Assembly (NCBI GenBank): GCA_959606905.1
Contig: CAUHML010000005.1
Span: 1 to 64,000 of the forward strand
DNA length: 64,000 nt
Source: an uncultured Bacteroides sp.
Lineage (GTDB): Bacteria; Bacteroidota; Bacteroidia; Bacteroidales; Bacteroidaceae
Reading direction: 5' to 3'
The notes beneath the pieces are model-generated. The model did not search any database. It saw only the letters and a program-made list of their open reading frames with translations, and had not been told where the DNA came from. Below are positions 45,602 through 54,243 of this stretch, piece after piece (positions within the stretch are counted from its first letter, which is position 1; every line of letters begins with the position of its first letter). The position numbers were made by a program, and so were the translations under genes.

Positions 45602-48600
45602 TTAGTTTTTGTAATTCATAGTTGGAGCGAATAGCGCATATTTTTCCTCAAACCGCCGGTTGCTCTCTTTATATTTTTCTCCGTCTATCTTCTTCAAGAG
45701 TTCATTATATTGGTTCCATTGCCAGAATTTATAGATACAATCATTGCGAACCATTTCTATACGGTTTCCTTTTAATGAAAAAGCCCAGTTAATATAATCT
45801 TCCGCTTCAGCTATCAAATGTACAGCCAGAGTCACTGCTTTCGTTTTTTCACCCAAAGCAGCATAGGCCGTTGCTATATCATAAGAACCGCTTTCATGTG
45901 TTTCGGGAACATTATATCCCGGAATAACCTGTTCCGCATAAGCGAGTACTTTCTTTGCACGCTCATTATCTCCTTGCGCTATCAGTTCTTTGGCAAGTTG
46001 CGCAAAAAGCCTGCGATGATACCAACACGTGCGTAGTGTTGTTTCATCCAGATAGAGCCCCGGAGTATCCAGTCCACCATATTTATATCTATTCATAACG
46101 TTGTCATAAAGCCTTTCCACATCTACTGCATAAAGTCTGTTTTCACCGACATCTCCCCACTTCTTATAGTCAAAAGGTGTAAAGCGGAATGCTAATCCTT
46201 CCTGTACAAAGTAATTGTCAAACTTCAGCTTACTGACACTTCCTACGGAAATTGCAAGATAAAGCGGACGTTCCCAATTACAGTTGGCAAGCATTTCCAG
46301 CATAAGTAAATCGACTTTAGTCAACATACGTATATCCGTTAAAGGAATATACAGTTTGTCCGGTATGGCATCCTTCAAGTCCTCCCCTTTCAAATGTCGG
46401 ATTGTTTTGGGGAGCATGATTCCCGAACGGAGCAGCGCGTCCTTATCAATGTGGATATTTATCGTATCCGTAGGGATTACGTGAAACTCCGGTTTCTCTG
46501 AGAACACCCAATATTTCAAGATATTTTTTACCTCAAACGGGTCTTCTCCGAAGCTGTCACGGGCTTCCTCCGGGTGCTTCCGGTACAGTTCCTCAATTTG
46601 TTTTTTCAGTTCCGGACGTACGGCCACATATTCGTTGGTTCCTTCCTGATATTGATTTTTATTCCAGCTTATAGGCAGTCCGGGAGCATTATACAACGGG
46701 CATTGCTGTTGATAAATATACCAATCGGTCTGCGCATAACTTAGGTTACAAACACGTGCATCCCTGCGTACTTCTTCCGTATCCTGATTATACCATAGCG
46801 GGAACGTATCGTTATCTCCGTTACAAAAAATAATCGGATTTCCTTCATCGGGAAGAGTCATCAGATAGTTAGCCCCAAAGTCGCGACAAGTAAAACGGGC
46901 GCTCCGGTCATGGTCATCCCAGGTCTGGCTCGCCATTTGCACCGGAATCAATAAACAGATTGTCATTAACACACTGACTTGCACCGTCGAAGTTGTTTTC
47001 CGGCGAAGCATATCACATAATCCTGCCGCTCCTATCCCTATCCAGATAGCAAAAGCATAGAACGAACCGGCGTATGCGTAATCCCGTTCACGCGGCTGAC
47101 CGGGAGTTTGATTCAGATAAAGCACAATAGCCAGTCCCGTCATAAAGAAAAGGAAGAACAGTACACTAAACTGCTGTTTGCCTTTCTTACTGCGGTTCCA
47201 TTGCCAATAGATTCCGAACAGTCCTAATAATAGCGGCAGTCCGTAAAACACATTGTGCCCTTTGTTCTGACGTAAAGATTCCGGTAACAAACTTTGGTCA
47301 CCTAATCTTAAATTATCTAACCAGGAAATTCCCGTTATCCAGTTCCCATGTTCCGGTTCGCCACTCCCTTGCACATCGTTCTGCCGTCCTACAAAGTTCC
47401 ATAAGAAATAGCGCCAATACATATAATTGAGCTGATAGGTAATGAAATAAGTGAGGTTTTCTTTTTGCGTGGGAGCCGCTTCGCTTCCTCCCGTCCAGTT
47501 TTTGTATGAAGCAGCCATTCGCTCATTCCACATTCGGGGAAACAACATATTCTGAGTATAGCACACATCTTCTTTATACCGGATTATTTTATATTTACCA
47601 TTTTCCTTATCCGGACGATATACAGCACTTCCCTTTGTCGTTTTTACTCTGTAATAGTCACCTTCAGGCATATATTCCGGTTCGGATGCATAAGTTTTTC
47701 CATAAAGCAGAGGAGCACTTTCATACTGTTCGCGATTCAGATAACTTTTAAGTGTAAAAATGTTGTCCGGCGCATTCTCATTAAGCGGAGTATTAGCGTT
47801 GGCACGAATCAGTATCACCGCATAGGTGGTATAGCCTACGGTGAGCATAAGCAAGCACCATAAAGAAGTATGCAACATACGTTTTTGGAAACGATAAATG
47901 GCTCCGACCAGTACGAGAAATGTTAAAGCTAAAAAGACGATCAGCCCCGTATGGAAAGGAAGTCCGAACACATTGACAAAGAGCAGCTCGAACCACCCTC
48001 CCATATCAGCTATGCCAGGAATATAAACAAAAAGGATAAATACGATAAGAAGACCGGATATGACAATTGCAGCAGCTACTCCTTTAAACGATATTGCATG
48101 ATACTTCTGATAATAGAAAACCAGCACAATGGCCGGGATACAGAGCAGATTAAGCAAATGCACTCCAATTGACAGCCCAATAATATAAGCTATCAGGATA
48201 ATCCAACGGTCACCATATACTGAATCCGATTCATCTTGCCAGCGAAGAATCATCCAGAAGACCAATGCCGTAAGAAAAGAAGAGAAAGCATAAACTTCAC
48301 CTTCTACCGCACTGAACCAAAATGTATCACTGAATGTATATGCCAAGGCTCCGACAAATCCCGACCCCAGAATGACGATAACATCTATCGTTGATAAATT
48401 CTGCTCTTCATTTACTATCAGGGATCTTACTAACCGGGTGATGCTCCAAAAAAGAAACAGGATGCAACCGGCACTCAACAACGCATTCAGAAAATTCACC
48501 AGCCAAGACACTTGCGATGCCTCGGAAGCAAACTGGGTAAACAGGTTTCCTACGAGCATATAGAAAGGTGCACCCGGTGGATGCCCTACTTGTAACTTTT

Positions 48601-48736
48601 CGGCACACGAAATAAATTCGGGACAATCCCAAAAACTAGCAGTAGGTTCAATCGTCATTCCATATACAAAAGCTGCTATTAGAAAAACAATCCACCCACT
48701 AAAATCATTCCATTTTTTTAATAATAAGTTATTCAT
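45602..48736 (-). CDS. DUF2723 multispan glycosyltransferase-like protein
   Basis: This 1044-residue protein starts with the DUF2723 signature (YGMTIEPTASFWDCPEFI near residue 24, with Asp/Glu typical of GT-C catalysis) and about a dozen membrane helices (to about residue 600), then a soluble C-terminal part of about 400 residues with TPR-like repeats. The fold is like PMT/GT-C O-mannosyltransferases. Members are widespread in Bacteroidota and have been proposed to act in protein O-glycosylation, but I cannot assign a substrate. No polysaccharide gene lies beside it. Confidence 0.75.
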   Translation of the reverse strand: MNNLLLKKWNDFSGWIVFLIAAFVYGMTIEPTASFWDCPEFISCAEKLQVGHPPGAPFYMLVGNLFTQFASEASQVSWLVNFLNALLSAGCILFLFWSITRLVRSLIVNEEQNLSTIDVIVILGSGFVGALAYTFSDTFWFSAVEGEVYAFSSFLTALVFWMILRWQDESDSVYGDRWIILIAYIIGLSIGVHLLNLLCIPAIVLVFYYQKYHAISFKGVAAAIVISGLLIVFILFVYIPGIADMGGWFELLFVNVFGLPFHTGLIVFLALTFLVLVGAIYRFQKRMLHTSLWCLLMLTVGYTTYAVILIRANANTPLNENAPDNIFTLKSYLNREQYESAPLLYGKTYASEPEYMPEGDYYRVKTTKGSAVYRPDKENGKYKIIRYKEDVCYTQNMLFPRMWNERMAASYKNWTGGSEAAPTQKENLTYFITYQLNYMYWRYFLWNFVGRQNDVQGSGEPEHGNWITGISWLDNLRLGDQSLLPESLRQNKGHNVFYGLPLLLGLFGIYWQWNRSKKGKQQFSVLFFLFFMTGLAIVLYLNQTPGQPRERDYAYAGSFYAFAIWIGIGAAGLCDMLRRKTTSTVQVSVLMTICLLIPVQMASQTWDDHDRSARFTCRDFGANYLMTLPDEGNPIIFCNGDNDTFPLWYNQDTEEVRRDARVCNLSYAQTDWYIYQQQCPLYNAPGLPISWNKNQYQEGTNEYVAVRPELKKQIEELYRKHPEEARDSFGEDPFEVKNILKYWVFSEKPEFHVIPTDTINIHIDKDALLRSGIMLPKTIRHLKGEDLKDAIPDKLYIPLTDIRMLTKVDLLMLEMLANCNWERPLYLAISVGSVSKLKFDNYFVQEGLAFRFTPFDYKKWGDVGENRLYAVDVERLYDNVMNRYKYGGLDTPGLYLDETTLRTCWYHRRLFAQLAKELIAQGDNERAKKVLAYAEQVIPGYNVPETHESGSYDIATAYAALGEKTKAVTLAVHLIAEAEDYINWAFSLKGNRIEMVRNDCIYKFWQWNQYNELLKKIDGEKYKESNRRFEEKYALFAPTMNYKN

Positions 48737-48758
48737 TGCTCTGTAACTTTTTTGTTTG

Positions 48759-48766
48759 CAAAGTTA
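48759..48766 (-). promoter_or_regulatory. Promoter -7 box of the DUF2723 gene
   Basis: TAACTTTG on the minus strand fits TAnnTTTG, 23 bases before the DUF2723 ATG. Confidence 0.6.
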
Positions 48767-48877
48767 TAGAACAAGCATATAAAAGAGAAGATTCTTATCG
48801 GACGAATACGGACACTTTATACTTATAATCAGTTGATATTCAACAATGTCACATAAACAAGCACAGACAAATGCAGA

Positions 48878-49966
48878 CTATAATGATTTCACAATATCTT
48901 CCAACGATTCTTTAGAGTTTGCCAGCATTAATTTCTCCGTTTTTATCCTGGAGATTCTCCGGGTCAGAGTCTCAACAGTCAGTTTCATTAAATCTGCAAA
49001 ACAAATAGGCTGAACACCTTCGCGTAAAAAAGCACATACCCTCAAATCTTCTTCTGTAAGTTTCGGACTTATCTCTTTCAATTTGGATACAAGGCCGTAA
49101 ACGTTTTCCTGAAGTCGTAAAAGTTCCGTCCAGTCTCTTTCTGAAAAAGACGGTATTTTGGGAGACAAAGCAGTTCGTTCCTTCAACTGACGGACTTTCG
49201 AGATAACCGGAGAATTTTCATAAATATGCTGTTGAAGGGATTGATACTTTTCTTCGAGATAATTACATTGCATCGCCAATTTGTCAGATTCAACCTCTTT
49301 CATCTGCATTTCTTCCTTAAAGGTGTCCAGTTGCGAGTGTACAGACAGATGTTTCTTCCATAGCAATCCAAGCAAGAGGGACATGGCAGCGAACACCCCC
49401 AAAGCGGAAGACAGAATCACGGTAGAACGGTCTTTACTGTCAATCAACATCAATTGGCTGGCATACGCTTTTCTTTCCATTTCCAGCGCTTCGTCAAAGT
49501 TGCCATATTTCTGATAATAAAGACTACATCTCCTGCAAATCTTAGTCATTTGTTCATATTCTTCTGTTTGCGCAGCTAGTCTTATTGCTTCTTTGAAATG
49601 AGTTTCAGCGTCTTTCTCCTGATTCAAATCACTTTCTACACATGCCAGATAATAATAGGCTTTTGACTTCTGAATTTCATTTCCGTATTGCTCATAATAA
49701 GACACGGCCTGACGAATCTGATGATCAGAAGAATGAGGTATATTCTTATCTTCATTGAATTGAGTACAAAGCAAATTGTATTCTGCAAGTTGCGCCTCAT
49801 TCATTTGGTTCATTTGAATAGTTTCAAGAATAATGGATGCCGTATCCGGATCTTGCTCCATTAATTGAGCAGCTTTATCTAATCCTTGTTTCACATTAGT
49901 CCCCTCCGGATGACATGCGGCCAAAGAGAGGACAAATACATACAATAAAATTCGAAGATTACTCAT
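48878..49966 (-). CDS. TPR lipoprotein-type membrane regulator
   Basis: This 362-residue protein has a lipobox-like signal (LSLAACHPEG, Cys near residue 18), TPR-like helices (about 25-175, including KSKAYYYLACVESDLNQEKD), a membrane helix near 183-203, a coiled coil (about 205-250), and a C-terminal helix-rich domain (about 270-362) with LTEEDLRVCAFLREGVQPIC and VETLTRRISRIKTEKLM. Similar TPR-membrane-HTH proteins in Bacteroides are viewed as regulators. A lipobox and a second membrane helix together are unusual. It is a single-gene unit, divergent from the HAD gene. Confidence 0.65.
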   Translation of the reverse strand: MSNLRILLYVFVLSLAACHPEGTNVKQGLDKAAQLMEQDPDTASIILETIQMNQMNEAQLAEYNLLCTQFNEDKNIPHSSDHQIRQAVSYYEQYGNEIQKSKAYYYLACVESDLNQEKDAETHFKEAIRLAAQTEEYEQMTKICRRCSLYYQKYGNFDEALEMERKAYASQLMLIDSKDRSTVILSSALGVFAAMSLLLGLLWKKHLSVHSQLDTFKEEMQMKEVESDKLAMQCNYLEEKYQSLQQHIYENSPVISKVRQLKERTALSPKIPSFSERDWTELLRLQENVYGLVSKLKEISPKLTEEDLRVCAFLREGVQPICFADLMKLTVETLTRRISRIKTEKLMLANSKESLEDIVKSL

Positions 49967-50002
49967 AGTCTCAATTTTTAGTCTCTACATACAAATATGC
50001 GA

Positions 50003-50010
50003 CAAATTTA
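50003..50010 (-). promoter_or_regulatory. Promoter -7 box of the TPR regulator gene
   Basis: TAAATTTG on the minus strand fits TAnnTTTG, 37 bases before the ATG. Confidence 0.5.
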
Positions 50011-50183
50011 TAAGATTATTGCTAGAGTAGCGAATATTTCTTCCTTCTTTTAGTAAACTCTAAACTTGATATAGTATAAAATTAATCGTCTGATAACTGT
50101 TATTCTTTCGTCTAAATTTGCTTTCTATACTTTTCTTGATAAATATCAAGGAACAGCAAGCAGTTAATTAGGAAGATAAGCTG

Positions 50184-50191
50184 TATCTTTG
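50184..50191 (+). promoter_or_regulatory. Promoter -7 box of the HAD gene
   Basis: TATCTTTG fits TAnnTTTG, 20 bases before the HAD ATG at 50211. Confidence 0.65.
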
Positions 50192-50210
50192 TAGCAATAA
50201 AAAATATATC

Positions 50211-50831
50211 ATGATTAAGAACATTGTATTCGATTTTGGTGGAGTTATTGTAGACATTGACCGTGATAAAGCCGTTCAGGCATTTATCAAACTGGGATTG
50301 ACGGATGCAGACAGTCGGTTGGATAAATATCATCAAACCGGAATATTTCAGGAATTGGAGGAAGGTAAACTTAGCGCTGATGAATTTAGAAAACAACTGG
50401 GAGATTTATGCGGACGAGAGCTTACTATGGAAGAAACCAAACAGGCATGGCTGGGCTTCTTCAACGAAGTAGATTTGCGCAAACTTGATTATATGTTGGA
50501 ATTACGGAAGTCTTATCATGTATATATTCTTAGTAATACCAATCCTTTTGTCATGTCATGGGCTTGTAGCCCCGAATTTTCCTCAAGGAAGAAGCCATTG
50601 AATGATTATTGTGACAAGCTGTATCTATCTTATCAGGTAGGACATACAAAACCTGCACCGGAAATATTCGACTTTATGATAAAGGATTGTAATATAATTC
50701 CTTCCGAAACTTTATTTGTAGATGACGGAACTTCAAATATCCACATGGGCAAAGAGCTGGGATTCGAAACTTTCCAACCTCGGAACGGAACTGATTGGAG
50801 AGCAGAACTGACTGCTATATTAGAGGAGTAA
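50211..50831 (+). CDS. HAD-superfamily phosphatase (YihX-like)
   Basis: This 206-residue hydrolase has the four HAD motifs: the nucleophile motif VFDFGGVIVDID near residue 6, Ser/Thr in YILSNTNPF near 105, Lys in VGHTKPAPEIF near 145, and acidic FVDDGTSNIHMGKELG near 170. The alpha-helical cap (about 15-80) is of subclass I. It looks like a cytoplasmic sugar-phosphate or FMN-type phosphatase. It lies 32 bases before an SDR gene, with which it probably shares a promoter. Confidence 0.85.
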   Translation: MIKNIVFDFGGVIVDIDRDKAVQAFIKLGLTDADSRLDKYHQTGIFQELEEGKLSADEFRKQLGDLCGRELTMEETKQAWLGFFNEVDLRKLDYMLELRKSYHVYILSNTNPFVMSWACSPEFSSRKKPLNDYCDKLYLSYQVGHTKPAPEIFDFMIKDCNIIPSETLFVDDGTSNIHMGKELGFETFQPRNGTDWRAELTAILEE

Positions 50832-50863
50832 TAATTGGCCGTTATATCACTTTCTGAAAAAAC

Positions 50864-51673
50864 ATGCAACCACAAGTCATACTTATCACCGGAGCATCTT
50901 CCGGGTTCGGGAAAATCACAGCGCAAATGTTATCTGAACAGGGGCACATTGTTTACGGAACAAGTAGAAAGCCTTCCGGAAACATGAACAATGTAAAAAT
51001 GCTTGTTGCCGATGTCACTAATATTCTTTCTATCCACGAAGCTGTCGGACAGATTATATCAGAACAAGGACGGATTGACGTATTGATTAATAATGCCGGA
51101 ATGGGTATCGGCGGCGCTTTGGAACTCGCAACAGAAGATGAAATATCCGGGCAGATGAATACTAATTTCTTCGGCGTAGTGAACATGTGCAAAGTGGTGC
51201 TGCCTTATATGCGCAAGGCACGAAGAGGAAAAATCATCAATATCAGTTCTATCGGTGGAGTAATGGGTATCCCCTATCAGGGATTTTATTCCGCTTCTAA
51301 ATTTGCGGTCGAAGGATATAGTGAGGCTTTAGCCTTGGAAGTTCATCCGTTTCATATAAAAGTTTGTATTGTAGAACCGGGAGATTTCAATACCGGATTT
51401 ACAGATAACCGGAATATTTCGGAAGCAACAAGAGTAAATACCGATTACAAGGAGAGTTTCCTGAAATCATTGGAAATTATAGAAAAGGAAGAACGTAACG
51501 GATGTCACCCGAAGAAGTTGGGGCATGCAATCTGTAAAATAGTAGCATGCAAAAATCCTCCCTTCCGTACGAAAGTCGGACCATGGATACAAGTCACATT
51601 CGCTAAGAGTAAGAAATGGCTGCCTGACGTTGTCATGCAATATGCTCTTCGAATATTCTATGCCATTCAATAG
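50864..51673 (+). CDS. Short-chain dehydrogenase/reductase
   Basis: This 269-residue SDR has the cofactor motif ILITGASSGFGKITAQML near residue 5 (TGxxxGxG), LINNAGMG near 77, catalytic Ser in INISSIGGVMG near 125, and YSASKFAVEG with Tyr and Lys. It resembles classical NAD(P)-dependent short-chain reductases. The substrate is not identifiable. It ends before a strong terminator and faces the membrane protein at 51763. Confidence 0.87.
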   Translation: MQPQVILITGASSGFGKITAQMLSEQGHIVYGTSRKPSGNMNNVKMLVADVTNILSIHEAVGQIISEQGRIDVLINNAGMGIGGALELATEDEISGQMNTNFFGVVNMCKVVLPYMRKARRGKIINISSIGGVMGIPYQGFYSASKFAVEGYSEALALEVHPFHIKVCIVEPGDFNTGFTDNRNISEATRVNTDYKESFLKSLEIIEKEERNGCHPKKLGHAICKIVACKNPPFRTKVGPWIQVTFAKSKKWLPDVVMQYALRIFYAIQ

Positions 51674-51683
51674 GCAGGTATGC

Positions 51684-51735
51684 AAAAATCGCCTTCTATA
51701 ACTTTAATAGTTATAAAAAGCGATTTTTTATTTCT
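51684..51735. terminator. Two-way terminator between convergent genes
   Basis: AAAAATCGC (51684-51692) is inverted at 51720-51728, with an inner TATAACT/AGTTATA pair, then T-rich sequence. It serves the SDR gene and the minus-strand gene at 51763. Confidence 0.85.
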
Positions 51736-51762
51736 AGAAAAAACTATTCTCTCTGTTTCAGA

Positions 51763-52491
51763 TTAGTTTTTGGGTACTAATTCCAGAAACATTGTAGTGG
51801 TCAGTAATATAGCCAATCCGATACAGACAGTTATTAATAACCAATTAATATATTTTGCTTTCGGCTTCGTATCGGCATGCAGGTTATTCAGGAAATACTC
51901 TCTGAAGAAAAGATACAAGCCGGGAATGGTTGCACTTGCCAACAAAAAGTCTTCCGGAATCTGGAAGAAATAAGTTTTGGATAATCCTATCAATGACCAG
52001 TGGCAAAGAAAAAGCACCAGAAACATATTCACTTTATGAGCAAACAGCAATAGTAGTCCGATTGTAAATACCACCACGGAACAGGGCATTACCGGAGAGG
52101 TCATTTCCGGGAAACTAAGTCCGCGGGCCAACGAAACCAGTGGGTATATAAAAGGCATTGCCAACAAGATATACGATAAGATATCATACTTATGTGTACG
52201 TTCAAAAGTTGTATATCCCGTAATAGTATCCCAAATCCAGATAATAGCCATTACTCCCCAAAACATAGCCATTACTCCATTATAGCTGCGTTCCTCACAA
52301 TAAATATAATAATAGATAACTGAAATCCATGAATACAACCCTATCATGTAGAACTTCATTCCCATTTTCACCCACGGACGTGGCCGGCAGATGAGCAATG
52401 CTGTCAGCACGATACCAATAAGAATAATAACTATCTGCAAAAGCCAGGTGGCTGAGTTATAATATGCGATTGTTCTCCAAAAAATCTCCAT
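51763..52491 (-). CDS. Multispan membrane protein, DUF6064-like
   Basis: This 242-residue protein has about eight membrane helices and few charged residues. The start WRTIAYYNSATWLLQIVIIL and the IYYYIYCEERSYNGVM segment look like DUF6064 proteins, but I assign this only tentatively. There is no catalytic motif. It lies 13 bases after the ThrE C-terminal-domain gene on the same strand, so it may be an accessory to that exporter. Confidence 0.55.
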   Translation of the reverse strand: MEIFWRTIAYYNSATWLLQIVIILIGIVLTALLICRPRPWVKMGMKFYMIGLYSWISVIYYYIYCEERSYNGVMAMFWGVMAIIWIWDTITGYTTFERTHKYDILSYILLAMPFIYPLVSLARGLSFPEMTSPVMPCSVVVFTIGLLLLFAHKVNMFLVLFLCHWSLIGLSKTYFFQIPEDFLLASATIPGLYLFFREYFLNNLHADTKPKAKYINWLLITVCIGLAILLTTTMFLELVPKN

Positions 52492-52504
52492 AAAAGTAGT
52501 TTAA

Positions 52505-52990
52505 TTAATGTCTTGTTAAAGAAAAAGCCCGGTGTGGAAACAGGAACATCGGGAATGTGGCTCCTACCGCCAACATGAATATTACAGTACTGGCTATCAA
52601 GCTATTGGAGAAAAACATACCCATGAATTTATCCAGTTGCTCCGGGTCATTCATATTCTGTAAACACATAATCAGTGAAAATACCATATTATAGGCAAAC
52701 TTGCCCGGAATCATCGGAAGCAATGCCGGAATATAGAGTACCGTCATTGGGCAATAGACCCTTTTTCCCAGCCATAAACTACCAAAACCTATTACCAAAC
52801 CGGCAAATAAAGAAGCGGTAGCAATATCTACCCCTAAATAAGTCATCAGGCAAAAACGACATGCGTGTCCTAATGCCGCTAAAATCGCAATCATTTTAAA
52901 TGCACGCAAAGGTGGGTCGGAAATAGCTCCGAAGCCTATACCCGCCACTGCAGCAAAAAATCCATCGGAAAGAATATCGAGTGCTACCAT
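52505..52990 (-). CDS. Threonine/serine exporter, ThrE C-terminal-type subunit
   Basis: This 161-residue membrane protein has four or five helices and the ThrE-family C-terminal (DUF3815) features: FFAAVAGIGFGAISDPPLRA and a PALLPMIPGKFAYNM loop. It begins 1 base after the N-terminal-type subunit, so the exporter is split into two genes. The family exports L-threonine and L-serine with the proton gradient. Confidence 0.85.
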   Translation of the reverse strand: MVALDILSDGFFAAVAGIGFGAISDPPLRAFKMIAILAALGHACRFCLMTYLGVDIATASLFAGLVIGFGSLWLGKRVYCPMTVLYIPALLPMIPGKFAYNMVFSLIMCLQNMNDPEQLDKFMGMFFSNSLIASTVIFMLAVGATFPMFLFPHRAFSLTRH

Positions 52991-52991
52991 A

Positions 52992-53759
52992 TCAAATTAA
53001 GCTGTTTTTTACCATTAATAATGTAAAGGAAAGGCCGATCGCAATGCTGACAATCAGCAAGGACGCCTCCGTCAAGCGGGCAAATCCGGTCAGGACATAT
53101 CCTTCTACCACATCAATCACACCATTAATCAAAGGCACTCCCGGAACGAGATACAGTACGCTGGTTGCCAGTGCTATTTCGGAAGTCGTATCAAATATCA
53201 AAGCTGTGGATGCACATAGGGAAGCCACGAACGCCGAAACAATAAATGTTATATAATGATTGATTTTCTTTTTCTGCATCTGTTGTTTCAGGTAAAATCC
53301 TGTAATTGTGGCTGAGAAAACAATGCCCATAGAAATCAAATCCCCTCCGAACAGTTTACAGAAAGAAGCATTGGCAAATCCTACCAGCAATAATACAAAA
53401 AGAGGATGTATCATCGGAGCGGAAACTATTTTCCTGTATTTTTCCGTCAGTTCTTCCAACGAGAGGCGATTGTCCACGGCTTCCCAACTCAATGCACTTA
53501 ATTCCGAGTTATGTTCAAAACTAATAGGATGTGCAGGAATGTCTATAACCTCGTTACAAGCCTCATTGGTTTGTTTGTCAATAATCGTAAGAATGATGTT
53601 TTTATGAAATACTCCTAATTTTACGTCTAGCCCGAAAGCCTCACCGATACGTTTGGAATTACGGACAACCCGCGAAGTATGTACTCCGGCTCCCATTAGG
53701 TGGGCAGAATATTCGGCAATGAATTTTCCTTTTGATAATAAAGATTCGCTTGTCTTCAT
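52992..53759 (-). CDS. Threonine/serine exporter, ThrE N-terminal-type subunit
   Basis: This 255-residue protein has a soluble N-terminal domain (about 1-110; GKFIAEYSAHLMGAGVHTSR, the ThrE/DUF1212 signature) and five membrane helices in the second half with LYLVPGVPLINGVIDVVEGY. It is paired with the next gene, which supplies the other domain. Its promoter lies 25 bases upstream. Confidence 0.87.
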   Translation of the reverse strand: MKTSESLLSKGKFIAEYSAHLMGAGVHTSRVVRNSKRIGEAFGLDVKLGVFHKNIILTIIDKQTNEACNEVIDIPAHPISFEHNSELSALSWEAVDNRLSLEELTEKYRKIVSAPMIHPLFVLLLVGFANASFCKLFGGDLISMGIVFSATITGFYLKQQMQKKKINHYITFIVSAFVASLCASTALIFDTTSEIALATSVLYLVPGVPLINGVIDVVEGYVLTGFARLTEASLLIVSIAIGLSFTLLMVKNSLI

Positions 53760-53783
53760 GCATGTGGTATTTTAAATCGGCTG

Positions 53784-53791
53784 CAAAAGTA
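53784..53791 (-). promoter_or_regulatory. Promoter -7 box of the ThrE operon
   Basis: TACTTTTG on the minus strand fits TAnnTTTG, 25 bases before the ATG at 53759. Confidence 0.6.
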
Positions 53792-53850
53792 CAAAAAAGA
53801 GTCATAGCAGAAACCTTATTCTTGAATATTTTCTCATTAAATATCCGAAA

Positions 53851-53898
53851 ACAAAAACACAGCCTTTCACAGAGCTAAAAAATAAGCTACTGTGAAAG
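53851..53898 (-). terminator. Terminator of a short minus-strand unit
   Basis: On the minus strand CTTTCACAG plus TAGCT (53890-53898 side) pairs with AGCT plus CTGTGAAAG (53864-53872 side), then a T-rich run. It overlaps the end of the small frame at 53867-54037, and argues that a transcript ends here. Confidence 0.75.
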
Positions 53899-54155
53899 AC
53901 TGCATCAATCCTTTGATTAGCAATAAAAATAAATCGTCTTCCTTAGATGGAATAACGGGAACCAACACGCCTGCCTCTTTTAATTCATTAATCTTCTGTT
54001 TCACTTCCGGTGAAAGTTCCACCGGATCGGGATTCATCGGACGGATTCAAGAATTGTTCGTGAAGCGAATGTGTTTGTTGAGTACCGGAAGGACATATAA
54101 CAGTCCATACCAATAAAGAAAATACAAATATTCGATGTTTCAGTCGGCTTTCCAT
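53867..54155 (-). pseudogene. Probable frameshifted small exported protein
   Basis: Two minus-strand frames look like halves of one gene. The first (54155-53988, 55 codons) starts MESRLKHRIFVFSLLVWTVI, a plausible signal peptide, and runs to EQFLNPSD before losing coding character. The second (54037-53867, 56 codons) begins MNPDPVELSPEVKQKINELK and has clear coding character. They overlap out of frame around 54037. A single indel would give a secreted protein of about 95 residues. Either a sequencing error or a true frameshift could explain it; no family is recognised. Confidence 0.45.
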
Positions 54156-54243
54156 TCCAATCTATATTTTTACTAAAATAAAGACGGAAATCCGGCCGTT
54201 TTGTACTCACTATCCTCTACTTCTGAGTAAAATAAATAAAAAG

